From the NCBI GenBank assembly GCA_012729835.1, contig JAAYCK010000136.1:1-62288 (forward strand): 62,288 nt of DNA, written 5' to 3'. Position 1 is the stretch's first letter. Each line of letters begins with the position of its first letter. Positions 42,160 through 49,983 of this stretch are shown piece by piece. The position numbers and the translations under genes were made by a program. The DNA comes from Syntrophomonadaceae bacterium. Lineage in GTDB: Bacteria; Bacillota; Syntrophomonadia; Syntrophomonadales; Syntrophomonadaceae. The notes under the pieces were generated by a model that was given only the letters and a program-made list of their open reading frames with translations, did not search any database and had not been told where the DNA came from.

Positions 42160-43062
42160 ATGACATTGTTTACGAATGAGGTTATCTTGTCCTGGCTCCA
42201 TTATTTTTCCCAGAGCGTTGATATAAACCTGGCAGAACTGAAGATGCTGGACATTACCGGCAGTAACAAGAACCTGATTCCGGCGGTTATGACCAACCGG
42301 GCGGTGCTGGTCTTTACTGACGCCGGACATGCGGACATCTTCTACGATATGTGGAACGCGGAACTGGGTGACTGTGTTATCTGGTATAACGAGGGCTCAG
42401 ATCCCTCTGGAGAGATGAAGCACGACAAGGTTGCCGACATGATCAACCGGGGAATTAACGCTTCTGCCGCTATGTTGATCATGAATCCCCATGCGGCGAC
42501 CAATGCTCAGATAGGCATCGAGAACAGCCGTTTCGCCTGCGGTTCAGTCCATTACGTCTGCCGAGAGGGGCGGGCGGTCATTATGAATAAGCTCAACCTG
42601 GGAGACCGCGACAATATATGTATAATCTCCGGAGAAAGCATCGCGGTGGAGGCCGCTATAGCAGTGGCCGAAGGCGCTGTCATCGCCGTGGAATATGACC
42701 CCCGCGACCGCGATACCATGAAAGAGAATATTGACAAATTCGGCTTGAACAATGTGACCATCGTGGAGTCGCTGGATGATCCCCTGCTGGATTCCTTGCC
42801 GGTGCCAAACCTGGCCTTTATCGTGGGTTCACCGCGCCTTGGCAGTGAGATCAAACGCCTGCGGCTAATGAATCCCGCTATGGACTTCGTGATATATACC
42901 CTGGATTTTGAGATCCTGACCTCGCTCCCCGCATTATTTAAGGAAAACGATCTGGTGCGCACAGAAGTCATCCACCTGGAGGTATCGCGGGTTAACAGCA
43001 AGAACCTGGTGGAACCCTTCCCGGCTCCGTGGATAGTGTCGGCCAAGGTTAAGAGCCAGTAA
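42160..43062 (+). CDS. CbiT-like methyltransferase-fold protein
   Basis: A 300-residue protein that starts at ATG 42160, after GAGGGGG. Its C-terminal half matches the CbiT/class I methyltransferase layout: ICIISGESIAVEAAIAVAEG, then VIAVEYDPRDRDTMKENIDK and FGLNNVTIVESLDDPLLDSL. The SAM-binding D-x-G-x-G-x-G is replaced by ISGESIA, so catalytic methylation is doubtful. The N-terminal half (residues 1-150) resembles neither CbiE nor any domain I can name. The gene is 68 bases downstream of the beta subunit with no terminator between, so it is probably the fifth gene of the T-box operon. Role unknown. Confidence 0.75.
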   Translation: MTLFTNEVILSWLHYFSQSVDINLAELKMLDITGSNKNLIPAVMTNRAVLVFTDAGHADIFYDMWNAELGDCVIWYNEGSDPSGEMKHDKVADMINRGINASAAMLIMNPHAATNAQIGIENSRFACGSVHYVCREGRAVIMNKLNLGDRDNICIISGESIAVEAAIAVAEGAVIAVEYDPRDRDTMKENIDKFGLNNVTIVESLDDPLLDSLPVPNLAFIVGSPRLGSEIKRLRLMNPAMDFVIYTLDFEILTSLPALFKENDLVRTEVIHLEVSRVNSKNLVEPFPAPWIVSAKVKSQ

Positions 43063-43089
43063 TCTAGTTTATAAAACACACTAAATATT

Positions 43090-43126
43090 AATGGCATGTT
43101 TCCTAAAAAGAAGCATGCCATTTTTC
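43090..43126 (+). terminator. Intrinsic terminator of the oxidoreductase operon
   Basis: AATGGCATG (43090-43098) pairs with CATGCCATT (43114-43122), then TTTCATTT. Confidence 0.85.
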
Positions 43127-43144
43127 ATTTAAAAATAAAGACCG

Positions 43145-43183
43145 AGAAGATTGCCGCGTCGCTTCGCTCCTCGCAATGACAAA
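43145..43183 (+). repeat. GATTGCCGCG...CAATGAC interspersed repeat, copy 1
   Basis: GAAGATTGCCGCGTCGCTTC continues to GCTCCTCGCAATGACAAAT. An inverted copy follows at 43240-43272 and another direct copy at 44825-44856. Repeats of this sequence type occur in many bacterial genomes between genes. Confidence 0.8.
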
Positions 43184-43239
43184 TACGAGAGTTCTCAAAG
43201 AAATGACAGGGCAGGGGGCCGGGCGGCAATCCCTTATTG

Positions 43240-43272
43240 TGTCATTGCGAGCGCAGCGCGGCAATCTTCTCC
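43240..43272 (-). repeat. GATTGCCGCG...CAATGAC interspersed repeat, copy 2 (inverted)
   Basis: GTCATTGCGAGCGCAGCGCG followed by GCAATCTTCTCC is the reverse complement of the 43145 copy with small changes. The two flank about 56 bases, giving an element-like inverted pair. Confidence 0.8.
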
Positions 43273-43351
43273 AATTTCCCGCAGCAATGACATGTTAGGG
43301 ATATGGGATCAACCCGGATAATTCGGGCGGAAGTATTAAAGGAAAGCCTGA

Positions 43352-44260
43352 TCACTTCGCTCTCTTCGATGCCAGATGAGCCACTCGATTCCGCAGGTTT
43401 ATTGTATAGGTGGCTTCCGGCTGCTTGATCTCGCTGGTGTAATACTCCTCCTCTTTTATCCTCTGGATTACACGCTCAATGGACCCCGCCTCTTCGTCCA
43501 GCAACTCATCAACTCTGTTTTTGAAGCGAATAGTCTCCTCGATCGATCGTTTGAAAAAATCACTGATCTCTTCTTCGCCAACCAGGCAGACAAAATGCCC
43601 CGGGCAAAAGACCTCCATCGGAAGCAGGGCTAAGCGCTGAATAGAAGCCAGGTATGCATCATAATCCGAGACGAATTCAGTAGAAACCATGGTGGGGCTG
43701 TAGTATAAGCCCGCCGCTTCTCCGGCAATCAATATCTTTTCCTGGGGAAGATAAAAACTATGATGGTCCTGGGTATGGCCGGGAGTGGCCATTACCTGTA
43801 CCGTCGTTCCTGCCCCCAGTTCATAGACCTGACCTTCCTTGATCTCAATGTCCACCTCAAAAGGGCGGAATGGTTCTTTGTCCAGATAAGTCTCCACCCT
43901 GCTATCTTTAGCTATATCAGCGGTGGCCTCATCATTAAGCCGGCGGATCAAGGCCAGGGCGTTGGGGCGTTTCACTATATCTCCCACTGCAGGGGCGGCA
44001 GCGATTTTCATCTCCGGGAATGCATCTTTCAGCATGGCGGCAGAACCGCAGTGGTCCCAGTGGGAATGGGTAAGAAACAAGAAGGATGGCTGGCGGTCAC
44101 CCAGGACATATTTAACGGCTGATACATATACCTTCCCCATACAACTGAATCCGGCGTCAAATATAACAGGTTCCTGGCCATCAAACAGAAATATGGGCAG
44201 CCCCGGGTGCACCAGGTAATGAAGATTTGATTTGATTTGACCGCTCGTCTTGATGACCAT
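43352..44260 (-). CDS. MBL-fold metallo-hydrolase (paralogue of 23394-24305)
   Basis: A 302-residue metallo-beta-lactamase-fold protein with zinc motifs FLTHSHWDHCGSAAML, ATPGHTQDHHSFYLP and FCPGHFVCLVG. It matches the paralogue at 23394-24305 along the whole length. A GGAGGTATTATA site precedes the ATG. Function unknown; the paralogue accompanies a universal stress protein, this copy stands alone between repeats. Confidence 0.88.
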   Translation of the reverse strand: MVIKTSGQIKSNLHYLVHPGLPIFLFDGQEPVIFDAGFSCMGKVYVSAVKYVLGDRQPSFLFLTHSHWDHCGSAAMLKDAFPEMKIAAAPAVGDIVKRPNALALIRRLNDEATADIAKDSRVETYLDKEPFRPFEVDIEIKEGQVYELGAGTTVQVMATPGHTQDHHSFYLPQEKILIAGEAAGLYYSPTMVSTEFVSDYDAYLASIQRLALLPMEVFCPGHFVCLVGEEEISDFFKRSIEETIRFKNRVDELLDEEAGSIERVIQRIKEEEYYTSEIKQPEATYTINLRNRVAHLASKRAK

Positions 44261-44443
44261 TATAATACCTCCAAACCCGCTGCGCTATTAAGCTTCGATA
44301 GATTGACTATGCATCATATTATAATACATAAAATACCTTTAATGCCTTAATAAGCTTTGTTTTAACTAGATTACCTTGGGTTTGCCGTTAGAGAGGGCTT
44401 CTTTCGGTGAGTATAGAGGAAGATTCCGATATTCCTGCAGCAT

Positions 44444-44489
44444 AACAATAACCCAGGCCATTCCCGGTTCCATGGTCTGGGTTATGTTC
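44444..44489 (-). terminator. Terminator downstream of the 39-aa ORF
   Basis: AACATAACCCAGACCAT on the minus strand pairs with the ATGG..CCTGGGTTATTGTT segment. It carries the same CCCAGACCAT core as other terminators here. Confidence 0.75.
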
Positions 44490-44513
44490 ACATGGTAAAG
44501 ACGCTAGTATGCA

Positions 44514-44633
44514 CTACTTCCATTTCTTATAAACTTCGTCCGGAAGGGGCATATAGAAATCGATAGCTTCGCCTGGATTGTCGATCGGATTAATGCCAAT
44601 GGATTTTGATCCTGCTTTTTTTGCATTTGCCAA
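44514..44633 (-). CDS. 39-residue small ORF
   Basis: A 39-codon frame from TTG 44633, seven bases after GAGGAGGTGATATATC, an unusually strong ribosome binding site. The peptide begins ANAKKAGSKSIGINPID, contains NPGEAIDFYMPLPDE and ends VYKKWK. It is followed by its own terminator, so it is a complete transcription unit of one tiny gene. No cysteine, signal peptide or membrane helix. No family is recognised; the many charged and aromatic residues fit a partner-binding microprotein. Confidence 0.6.
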   Translation of the reverse strand: MANAKKAGSKSIGINPIDNPGEAIDFYMPLPDEVYKKWK

Positions 44634-44715
44634 GATATATCACCTCCTCATACGTTAATATTATGTTGCCCGCAATCAATGATTAATCTCACCCATTTTT
44701 TGAAAACTAAAATAT

Positions 44716-44743
44716 AAGGCCCAGACCATTTTCATGATCTGGG
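44716..44743 (-). terminator. Terminator of the GH130 gene
   Basis: GCCCAGACCATTTTCATGAT with CTGGGC forms a self-complementary hairpin; on the minus strand it is followed by CTTATATTTT. It lies downstream of the GH130 gene. Confidence 0.7.
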
Positions 44744-44824
44744 CAGCTTTGCTAAGGCATGTTGTAAGGGAGCAGCAGATAAACCATATAGACTACCGAC
44801 TGTTTAAACGCGACTTAAGCATTA

Positions 44825-44856
44825 GATTGCCGCGTCGCTCCGCTCCTCGCCATGAC
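44825..44856 (+). repeat. GATTGCCGCG...CATGAC interspersed repeat, copy 3
   Basis: GATTGCCGCGTCGCTCCGCT followed by CCTCGCCATGAC, close to the copy at 43145-43183. The gap 44261-44928 holds otherwise only the 39-aa ORF and two terminators. Confidence 0.75.
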
Positions 44857-44928
44857 GCATACGCTCCTCCACAGCCGCATTCATCCCCGCCACTCCTTTT
44901 TCAAAAACCATCTTTCCCGGCTACACAT

Positions 44929-46101
44929 TTAGTTCCTTATTTCTTTCAACGAATATAGATGTTTCCCTGTCAGCGGGTCCAAACGGAAAACATCACACAT
45001 CTCATTTAAGATCTCAACATTGGCCAGGGCAACATTCATAACTGTATCGTTGCCACCATAGTATATGGCTAGCGTATCGTCCTTACCTGGTAATGCACCG
45101 CAGGTGAATACTACATTGGGAACGTGGATATAATCACTCTCTTTTACTAAACAATCACTTGCACTGGGCATCAATATGGGCTTGGCACTGATGCGAATTT
45201 TGCTTGGATCTGTTGGGTCCTCCAGATCATGAAAAACCACGCCCAGGGAATAAGGATGGCCCGCCATAGTTGAACGCACCCCATGAAAGATGTTTAACCA
45301 CCCATAGCGAGTCTTGAGCGGCGGGGCACCTGGCCCAATCTTGGCCTGGAATGCGCTGGGGCCGTGACCGCTTCTCATGATCACATTACCGATTTGCCAT
45401 GGTCCGGTAGGACTCGTTGCGAAACCTGTGCATATTTCTGAAAATGAGCCACCAATATGACCGGAGCCAGCGACTTCCCTTCCCTTGTCATTTGGCCGAA
45501 GCAAGGCTACCCATTTACTATTTCTATCGGGTTCCGGAAATATAACCACATTGCGCATATCCTGTTCGGAGATCGGTCCATAGCGAATAACGGTCTTAAA
45601 ATCCGTAGTTACCGCCATCATAACCACGACTTTATCGGGGATCTGCCTATGGTATGCACTATATGTCAACACATATTGGCCGCTCCCCACGGGATTGACC
45701 CGGACATCTTCCACGCCGCCGGCCTCAGATTCGATAATATAATCGATATCGACGCCTTCAGCATATATATCATGCTCTGTCGCCGGCAATAAGAATGGTC
45801 TGGCGTCTACCCTCCAATGATCCAGGCCATTGTCACTCACTGCTTTACCTATTACGCTGCGGCCATCAGCAATGTGGGAACGAAAAAGCATTATAGTTTG
45901 ACTCATGCCATCCCTGCCTGTCACTTCTGCCATTCCCGCATTGTGGACCGTATATGTAAATAAACGGCTATCGCTGCCCCAGATTTTGTTGACTTCATGG
46001 CAGGTCAATATGGGGTTGCCTGGGTAGCGTAAGACCGGTTCGTTGATGCTTACTATACCCTCGAATCCATTTAACTCAACCTTTGCTTGCGAAAGGCCCA
46101 T
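44929..46101 (-). CDS. GH130 family glycoside phosphorylase/hydrolase
   Basis: A 390-residue five-bladed beta-propeller enzyme of GH130, which phosphorolyses beta-1,4-mannosyl or related beta-mannosides. The start is ATG 46101, six bases after GGAG; an ATG six codons earlier lacks a site. Signature stretches are LDHWRVDARPFL, GGVEDVRVNP (active-site Arg) and RYGWLNIFHGVRST. No mannose uptake gene is nearby. GH130 enzymes in Clostridia process mannan oligosaccharides or cell-surface mannosides. Confidence 0.87.
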   Translation of the reverse strand: MGLSQAKVELNGFEGIVSINEPVLRYPGNPILTCHEVNKIWGSDSRLFTYTVHNAGMAEVTGRDGMSQTIMLFRSHIADGRSVIGKAVSDNGLDHWRVDARPFLLPATEHDIYAEGVDIDYIIESEAGGVEDVRVNPVGSGQYVLTYSAYHRQIPDKVVVMMAVTTDFKTVIRYGPISEQDMRNVVIFPEPDRNSKWVALLRPNDKGREVAGSGHIGGSFSEICTGFATSPTGPWQIGNVIMRSGHGPSAFQAKIGPGAPPLKTRYGWLNIFHGVRSTMAGHPYSLGVVFHDLEDPTDPSKIRISAKPILMPSASDCLVKESDYIHVPNVVFTCGALPGKDDTLAIYYGGNDTVMNVALANVEILNEMCDVFRLDPLTGKHLYSLKEIRN

Positions 46102-46153
46102 TTCATTCTCCTTTGCCATCGGGTTATAATCACTAGATTATGCAGATTCGCTA

Positions 46154-46300
46154 TTACAAATTCCGAACTACGGCTTTAAGCGTGCAGAGACTGATCGGGC
46201 TGTGATCAATTTCAAAGTCATCTATCCCGGCTTGCTGCAACAGGGAGCGATATTTATCGGGAGCCTCGGGACCTAAGCGGCCTTCAACATTGCCTTACCA
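46154..46300 (-). pseudogene. C-terminal relic of an unidentified protein
   Basis: A minus-strand frame without start codon, closed upstream by a stop, that reads NVEGRLGPEAPDKYRSLLQQ then AGIDDFEIDHSPISLCTLKA and ends VVRNL. It looks like the tail of a larger protein deleted upstream of the GH130 gene. The family is not recognised. Confidence 0.45.
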
Positions 46301-46343
46301 AATTCCCTGATTTAGATTATTGGGTTATCCAGTTATAACTCAA

Positions 46344-46832
46344 TTAGACGAAACGATCATCGGATCGTTTTTTCCTTACATCTTCCCGAGAGGCACTCAT
46401 CCATCCGCAGCTGGGATTGTTGGGACAGTCAAATGCCTGGATATATGGCTTGATATCAATCAAAGGAGTTCCATCCAGCATATCAGCCCCGCGTATTTTG
46501 AGACAATTGCCGTTGACTTCCAACAAGCGCACGATCGACATGCCCAGCCGGGACGGTCTTGACGGCGAGCGCGTAGCAAATATCCCTCTTTCAAGTGTAT
46601 CCATGAAAGGTATCACAATCATTTTTGTTTCTGTAACCTTGTGCAAATGATAAATCAGATAAATGTGGCTGAATCCATCCAGATCCCTAAGACCCTCCGC
46701 CAAGGCCTCGTTAATGATCACTTCGCCCTCGAAGGCATCCTCGTCTGCGCCAGCAGGTTGAACAGGCATACCTGCCAATTCCGTGAATTGGGTTCGGATA
46801 ACACCGATATAGTCAGTAGTATAAACACTCAT
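46344..46832 (-). CDS. trmO: TrmO/TsaA family methyltransferase
   Basis: A 162-residue beta-barrel SAM-dependent methyltransferase of the TrmO (TsaA, YaeB) family. The family segments are DYIGVIRTQF, LRDLDGFSHIYLIYHLHK, RGIFATRSPSRPSRLGMS and ADMLDGTPLIDIKPY. TrmO proteins N6-methylate t6A37 in tRNA. It lies 56 bases after a large protein with a second TrmO domain in an operon with an importer and a radical SAM protein, so a tRNA role is uncertain; a small-molecule substrate is as likely. Length is that of the catalytic domain without the C-terminal extension of E. coli TrmO. Confidence 0.88.
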   Translation of the reverse strand: MSVYTTDYIGVIRTQFTELAGMPVQPAGADEDAFEGEVIINEALAEGLRDLDGFSHIYLIYHLHKVTETKMIVIPFMDTLERGIFATRSPSRPSRLGMSIVRLLEVNGNCLKIRGADMLDGTPLIDIKPYIQAFDCPNNPSCGWMSASREDVRKKRSDDRFV

Positions 46833-46888
46833 GTTGCTACCTCCACCAGTTCACCTGATTCTGAATTTAACTTTCGGCTGCGACTGGT

Positions 46889-48979
46889 CTAACCTTTATC
46901 AACAATGGTTTTTTCCAACAATTCTTCATCAGGTAGATTTATTATACCATCACGAGTTAAATTCACATTTTTTAGGGAAATCGTTACTATGCGGCTGCCG
47001 CGCTGCCAGGCTACTGTTTGCCGGTCAGCAGCATGCACAAACTCGAACCTCGCCGGATTAGCCACTCGGGCCCGCGTTAATCCTTGGATCGTATCTGCCA
47101 GGCAGGCGGAACCGGTCACCTTAACCAGCAGGTCAGGCGAATTCAGCTTGCCAAACTCTTCCTCAGCCATCATGGCTATGCGCATAGCCATGAGAAAATC
47201 ATCACATTCCTCCTGATGATGACGTAAGGCTTCGGTATACATCATTTGGTAGATCATTTCTCTTTTCTGCGGCCTGATATAGGGAGCTCTTGGTGAGAAA
47301 ATAATATCCTGTTCAAAATATGGCTTTATGTCCAGCACCGGGGATCCATCAATGGCATCCAGACCTTGAACCTCTATCTTGTTTCCTTCCACCTTCAGGA
47401 TCTTCACCAGCGACAGTCCAAACGGATTCGGCCGCCCTGCGGTCCTGATTCCAAAAACTCCGTAAACAGGTGCTTCAGGATTCACTTTCTTGGGAACGGT
47501 TTCAAGTATTTCCCGGTTTGCTTTATGGAACCAGGTAAGAATCCACAGGTTGGAATGATCTTCAATTCTTCTTAGTCCGCCCATGTATTCCGGGAAGATT
47601 TCAATGGCTGCGGTCTGACCCTGCAGGGACATGCCAAGCACATCACTTTCCGGCGAATGCACGATTCCAATCTGCCGGATGTTAATCTCATTGATTGCGG
47701 CTTTGTCCGTCTGCAAACACGTACAGGCACTTTTTTCCGCCGCTTCTTTACCATGGCATGCTTCTATTTGCTGCGGGCTGCAATCTCCTGGTTTTCCTTT
47801 TAGTTTCCAAGGGTGTTTGCACATGTTTTCTTTTTCAGACATGGACATTGCCTCCTCAGTAATAACTGCCATTACCCCCTGATTGAAAAGATTCCTGGCA
47901 AAACACTCGATGCAAATATCCGCCCCGCTAGTGGTATGCGGAAACATACTTCGGCTGCCGACCGCGGCTCGTTTGATCCCCATATGCGCTCCAATGGTGT
48001 CTGTAGGGATATCTCTGAAATAGCCGGATAACGGGTATGGATTGTTTTCGTCGTCATCTTCATGGTAAGGATGGCCCTGCGGATAAGTCAGGAAGTGGTG
48101 TCTCCCCATATAGAGGGCAAAGAATTGCAGTTCTCCCTGCTCATAGTAGTACCAGCCATGCGAATTCGCGCAGCGCTGGTAAGGCAGCGGGAAATCCTCC
48201 AGGCCTACTCCCTCCACAACAATAATAGCGATTTTTTTATGAGGAAGGTTCTTTTCGATGAGTTCCCGGATATCTGTTATATTGTTCACCGAGCCTAATT
48301 CAGTGGCCACCGGAATGAAATAATTATGGGCTGGTATATTAACTGCTTTTCGGAGCGTGGTGCCGGGCGCCTTGTATGTGTACCCTTCTTTGGCTACCAC
48401 AAAGTACTCCGGCACGCGTTCCGTTTCTTTCGCTTGTCCTTGAAATAAATCCACCAGTTCGTTTTTGCTAACGATCCGTTCCACCTGGGGTAGGCCTTCT
48501 ATGTACTCCAGATCCTTGGGACTCGGATTATGCAAACCAGCGTAGCTGGCCGTCCAATTGCTGGCGATAGCCAATCCATCCAGACGGCTTAGATCAATGT
48601 ATCCTTTGATCGGAACCAATCCCCCTGAACCAACAATTACCGGGGTAAAACCCGATTGGACAACCAGCCGGTCAATCTCATGGAATACCGACTGAATCAC
48701 CTGTTCCCGCTCATCAGCGCTGGTCTCATGAAAGCGGAAAGTGAAGTACGGCAAACCGTAACTGATAAATGCGAACTGGGGCTGGTATTTATCAATCAGT
48801 TCGAGTGCAGTATCTGTCACCCAAGCGTTGGTGGCCATTTCCACATCACCGGGGAAAGGGTGCCGGGCAATGATACCTTTGACCATCTCCACATTGGGAT
48901 GATCGCTCTCCCGTTTTGCGCCAGTCTTCAGATCAAAAACCCTCTGCCATTCACGCGCATCGATGATTGCCAGGCTCAT
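46889..48979 (-). CDS. Three-domain protein: unknown N-terminus, TrmO/TsaA domain, FmdE-like domain
   Basis: A 696-residue protein from ATG 48979 (GAGGGGG site), overlapping the radical SAM stop by ATGA. Residues about 1-400 form a domain I cannot assign; segments such as FAFISYGLPYFTFRF, IIVVEGVGLEDFPLP and the ADICIECFARN cysteine motif suggest an alkaline-phosphatase-like or related fold, at low confidence. A Cys-rich linker (CKHPWKLKGKPGDCSP and CTCLQTDK) leads to a complete TrmO domain at about 450-590: IRQIGIVHSPESDVLGMSL, GVFGIRTAGRPNPFGLSLVK and GLDAIDGSPVLDIKPYF. The last 110 residues resemble FmdE (DFLMAMRIAMMAEEEFG, KVTGSACLADTIQGLT). The fusion is the strongest functional clue: methyl transfer plus an FmdE-like, probably metal-associated, domain in an importer operon. 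Biochemical role unknown. Confidence 0.8.
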   Translation of the reverse strand: MSLAIIDAREWQRVFDLKTGAKRESDHPNVEMVKGIIARHPFPGDVEMATNAWVTDTALELIDKYQPQFAFISYGLPYFTFRFHETSADEREQVIQSVFHEIDRLVVQSGFTPVIVGSGGLVPIKGYIDLSRLDGLAIASNWTASYAGLHNPSPKDLEYIEGLPQVERIVSKNELVDLFQGQAKETERVPEYFVVAKEGYTYKAPGTTLRKAVNIPAHNYFIPVATELGSVNNITDIRELIEKNLPHKKIAIIVVEGVGLEDFPLPYQRCANSHGWYYYEQGELQFFALYMGRHHFLTYPQGHPYHEDDDENNPYPLSGYFRDIPTDTIGAHMGIKRAAVGSRSMFPHTTSGADICIECFARNLFNQGVMAVITEEAMSMSEKENMCKHPWKLKGKPGDCSPQQIEACHGKEAAEKSACTCLQTDKAAINEINIRQIGIVHSPESDVLGMSLQGQTAAIEIFPEYMGGLRRIEDHSNLWILTWFHKANREILETVPKKVNPEAPVYGVFGIRTAGRPNPFGLSLVKILKVEGNKIEVQGLDAIDGSPVLDIKPYFEQDIIFSPRAPYIRPQKREMIYQMMYTEALRHHQEECDDFLMAMRIAMMAEEEFGKLNSPDLLVKVTGSACLADTIQGLTRARVANPARFEFVHAADRQTVAWQRGSRIVTISLKNVNLTRDGIINLPDEELLEKTIVDKG

Positions 48980-49983
48980 AATAAGACCCCCTCTATGTTC
49001 CAGTCGGTTTTGCTGCCAAGGAGACTGATTTCCCGGCCGCAGACCTGGCAATGGTTATCCAGGCAATGGAACCGGGTAAGCCGGTCCCCCCCGCAGCCAA
49101 GGCTCAGTCGTTCAATTACCTCAGCGCCGCAGTCCGGGCAAACGGTATTCACCCAATCAGAACCGACAAAATTGTGGAAATAGACATAATTCAGCTTTTC
49201 TCTCACGAGCATTAATGACTCGTTGATCCGGTCGATACTCGGATATTCACAATCTTTCATTTTGTATTCAGGTAAAAGGCGAAACACATGGAATGGTATG
49301 TCCCGGTCAATCTCAGCCAGAAAACCAGCCATTTCATCCAGTTCGTGATCATTTATGGTCTGTATAACAGGAACGGTTACCTCAATATGGTTAGTACGGG
49401 CCAAGCGCTTGATGTTGCGTAGAATAGGCTGGCCGTCCTTGATCCCGATATACTCCCGATAAAACTCCGCAGCCATGCCTTTTAGGCTGATGTTTATGAA
49501 AGAGAATATGGAAGCGATGATGTCTGATGCCTCTTCAGTCATGTAGGCATTGGTCAGACATCCCATGGACATCCCAGCCTTTTTCGCCGCCTGGCTGACT
49601 TCGATTAGTGACGGCATCGATACGGTCGGCTCGTTAACATTGAAGACAATATTATGACACCTTTGTTTTTGGGCCATGCGCACCAGTTCTTCGGGCGTGA
49701 ATTCGTAATTGCCTTCTTGTTGTTTGGCTGGTTCTTCCTTGGCAATGTAGGAATTTGAGCAATAGCGGCAGTCAAAATTACAGCTGCTGGTGCCAATAAC
49801 CATACTCTTACTGCCTGGGTAGGCATGATAGAAAGGAATTGATTCTATTTTCGAGATGCCGCAGGTACACCAGCGGTTGGGAAACCGCTCTTTAATTACA
49901 CCTTTTTCCTCATAGTACATCTTGCATACGCCATGCTTGTTCTCGTTCAGATCACAACGCCATTCACAATAATTACACCGCAC
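48976..49983 (-). CDS. Radical SAM protein, AmrS/PflA-like
   Basis: A 335-residue radical SAM protein. GTG 49983 is preferred because AGGAGG lies nine bases upstream; an ATG at 50001 overlaps the ATPase gene further. The cluster motif is CNFDCRYCSN (C-x3-C-x2-C). The N-terminal CNYCEWRC and the segment FYHAYPGSKSMVIGTSSC resemble AmrS of the AmmeMemoRadiSam system and PflX-like proteins. A C-terminal Cys-rich part (CPDCGAEV, CLDNHCQVCG) looks like a zinc ribbon or auxiliary cluster. AmrA and AmrB genes are absent. It is coupled by overlaps to the ABC ATPase upstream and the TrmO-FmdE protein downstream. Confidence 0.87.
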   Translation of the reverse strand: MRCNYCEWRCDLNENKHGVCKMYYEEKGVIKERFPNRWCTCGISKIESIPFYHAYPGSKSMVIGTSSCNFDCRYCSNSYIAKEEPAKQQEGNYEFTPEELVRMAQKQRCHNIVFNVNEPTVSMPSLIEVSQAAKKAGMSMGCLTNAYMTEEASDIIASIFSFINISLKGMAAEFYREYIGIKDGQPILRNIKRLARTNHIEVTVPVIQTINDHELDEMAGFLAEIDRDIPFHVFRLLPEYKMKDCEYPSIDRINESLMLVREKLNYVYFHNFVGSDWVNTVCPDCGAEVIERLSLGCGGDRLTRFHCLDNHCQVCGREISLLGSKTDWNIEGVLL

